Positions 61,910 to 64,000 of a stretch of 64,000 bases of DNA are shown here, in pieces. Source of the stretch: Rhopalosiphum padi (Eukaryota; Arthropoda; Insecta; Hemiptera; Aphididae); assembly GCF_020882245.1 (NCBI RefSeq), contig NC_083599.1, forward strand, positions 57,996,748 through 58,060,747. Direction: 5' to 3'. The number at the start of each line of letters is the position of its first letter. Position 1 is the first letter of the stretch. The position numbers and the translations under genes were made by a program. The notes beneath the pieces were generated by a model that had not been told where the DNA came from, searched no databases, and saw nothing but the letters and a program-made list of their open reading frames with translations.

Positions 61910-64000
61910 ACACGCCGCAGCGTTCGTCACAAACAAGAAAGTGGACGTAATTAATCGTCTTGACCGTTTAATCACATTATATTTATTACGCATGTCGTTA
62001 TATTATATATATAAATGTACGTGTACAGGTATATTGCTCGTACGGAACTCGGGCTACTGTTGATTGTCCATGCAGCAGGATACCTATTGCGGTACTCGGT
62101 GCAAGATACACGTATGAATACATATATTATGATATATATACATATGGTTTTCGAAAACCCTACCTCGGGAGCACGGAGGCTTACGTTTATATCGAGTTAT
62201 TATACGGGCGTAATGCGTTTGCGCGTGATTAATATATCCGATTATTCACGTTATATTGCGTTTTAACAACAACTATTTTGGATCACATCCATCATCGTTC
62301 CGGACGAGGTTAGATGTGTAGGTAGGCATCATCGGTTGCCTCAGCGCGAGCACAATATTATTGTGTATATTATATAATATACGCGTGTACTAAAAAAGTC
62401 AAACAAAAAGTATGCGAGGCGCGTCAATACATATATAGGTATTATAAACGTGATTTTGTATAAGTTTATTGATAATGAAAATGATGGGCATGCGAACCAG
62501 GGGCATACTCAAAGTTTTAATCTTATGGGAGGGGAGGGGAATGATAACAATTTAATGAATATCACCACAATATTACACAGTGTTTGAAACAAATTTAAGT
62601 AAACAAATATATGCATATATTATATACCAATATACACCTAAATAGGTATGGATACAGGAGGTTTAAAAAATGAATATTGCAGGATATACGCGTTTTTTAC
62701 AAAAGTGTAAAAATAAATATTATTTCAATTTCAACGCATTTTGAATTTTTTCTAATTACTTGATGATTACCATAAAATTGATTGTATCACATTAAAGTGT
62801 ACCTATTCAAACCTAAAGTCATGGGTTATATGCTTTTTGTGTCTACAAAGTATAAACTTATATATATATACACATCATATTGTTATAGTTCAAAAACATT
62901 ATTCATCGGAACTTAAAACTCTACTATATTAGTAAAATAAATACTTAGTAATTTAAGCTGAGCGATCATTCCTGCGCTTAATGATACATAATTGAATTCA
63001 AATTTAACACATCTATCACAAGAATCCATTGGACACCTACTATATAGCAGTTAAGTGGTATTCACTTGCCCGCCTTTTTTAGTTTAAATTTAAAAAAAAA
63101 TATTTTTCCCTAAAGGCCTAAAGATTGTAATTTGAGCTATAATCAACATAATATACATATGTCGCAATACCAACCGATCAGAATACAATAATATTCAAAA
63201 CCATAGTAATCGTCATACATAAATAGCTGACTGCATATTGCTATTTTTTCTATAGATTTAATATATTAAATACGAATGTATGTATACAGTGAAAGTGTAT
63301 AATATAAAGGGTTTTCTTATTTTAAACATCTACCAATTTTATTAAAACGAAAACCGACGGTTATATTATTGTTATAATTAATTATAAAACACACGTGTTA
63401 TTTAAATTACGCGATATTAAAACGTATGCGTAAATAAATAAATACATATAGGTACATACATAGTTTGATATTTCAAGGCGTCACGCGTTATGGCGAAGTA
63501 ATAATTCAAAGTGAAAAAAAAATTAACCGAAAACGAAATGGATTAACTCGTACCAAACACAAAAAAAAATGAGGTCGTAAAAGTATAATACGTCATATGT
63601 TATAATTATTTATTACAACGATTCGGCGCGTTTATTAACACCCGTAACTACTGCAGCCGTATAATGATATACATGATGTACCTACATATTATAAAAGTAG
63701 CATTACTTGTGCAGTAAATGCGTGTTAAAATTGTACCGACTTAATGATAAATATATTGTCGGTGGGTCTTGTGATAACTACCGCCGCGCCCCAGCTATAT
63801 ATACTTTTTTACCTATTATATGTATAATATACGTATATTATACCATATATGTTACACCGTAGTGGTGTCGCGCGCGCGCCTATATAAGACATTATTTTAA
63901 TAATAAAATATTTTTTTTTTAAATAATTGGCCGAATTAAAATTAAATTTCCGACGGACGCGACCGGGTCCTGAATAATAATATATTGTGTGCCCATCGCT
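61910..64000. other. Intergenic DNA, no supported gene
   Basis: The 83-codon forward frame at 62015-62266 has no recognisable features. A CGCGCGCGC run lies near 63,870. The word CAGGGGCATACTC at about 62,499 with a nearby GGGAGGGGAGG run resembles one end of a MITE, without a visible partner. Confidence 0.4.

Noticed and set aside
1..64000. CRISPR arrays, bacterial operons, tRNA or rRNA genes.
   Set aside because: The sequence is eukaryotic; no direct-repeat/spacer pattern, no tRNA T-loop with matching stems and no rRNA-like blocks were seen.

Overview
This window looks like nuclear genomic DNA from an aphid or a close hemipteran relative. It is very AT-rich, with islands of CpG-rich sequence. 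It holds one intron-containing, GC-rich alpha-tubulin gene and is otherwise crowded with DNA transposons of types I associate with aphids. The organism assignment is inference; nothing in the window names the species.

Layout. 0-10.5 kb: intergenic DNA with decayed fragments (a BED/hAT-like finger, a thioredoxin pseudogene, two antisense transposase remnants), a CpG-rich stretch at 2.9-3.95 kb, and three copies of a hairpin motif at 4.78-5.14 kb. 10.76-19.37 kb: a three-level nest. A TTAA-flanked inverted-repeat MITE is split by an 8.2 kb EnSpm/CACTA-like element, and that element carries a twin-primed R1-like LINE fragment with a perfect 14 bp target duplication. 19.8-21 kb: THAP and pogo/Tigger fragments and a 41 bp palindrome flanked by a 9 bp repeat. 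22.5 kb: an isolated signal-peptide exon ending in a consensus splice donor. 23.4-25.95 kb: a transposon with 0.6-0.7 kb terminal inverted repeats and a broken antisense gene. 26.1 kb: a 307 bp hAT-type MITE. 28.5-33.5 kb: a complete alpha-tubulin gene on the minus strand (450 aa) with two possible ATG-only first exons. 38.3 kb: another MITE. 39.9-41.1 kb: a CpG-rich region. 41.58-49.83 kb: an apparently intact 8.25 kb Mutator-like element (MULE) with a 9 bp target duplication, tandem-repeat terminal arms, and a seven-exon gene that stays in frame for 1,231 codons. 49.8-64 kb: mostly non-coding AT-rich DNA with one more MITE and a CA microsatellite.

The outstanding object is the MULE. Its protein joins a DDE-type transposase core to a zinc-binding segment and a C-terminal region that has the Cys box, zinc-ribbon cysteines and His box of a ubiquitin-specific protease (C19-like). 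Its terminal arms carry multiple copies of the terminal motif in 160 bp units (three on the left, five on the right). Because the frame, the splice sites and the 9 bp duplication are all preserved, this is a candidate recently active element.

The only conventional cellular gene seen in full is the alpha-tubulin. The signal-peptide exon may mark a small secreted protein gene, but the rest of that gene is not convincingly visible.
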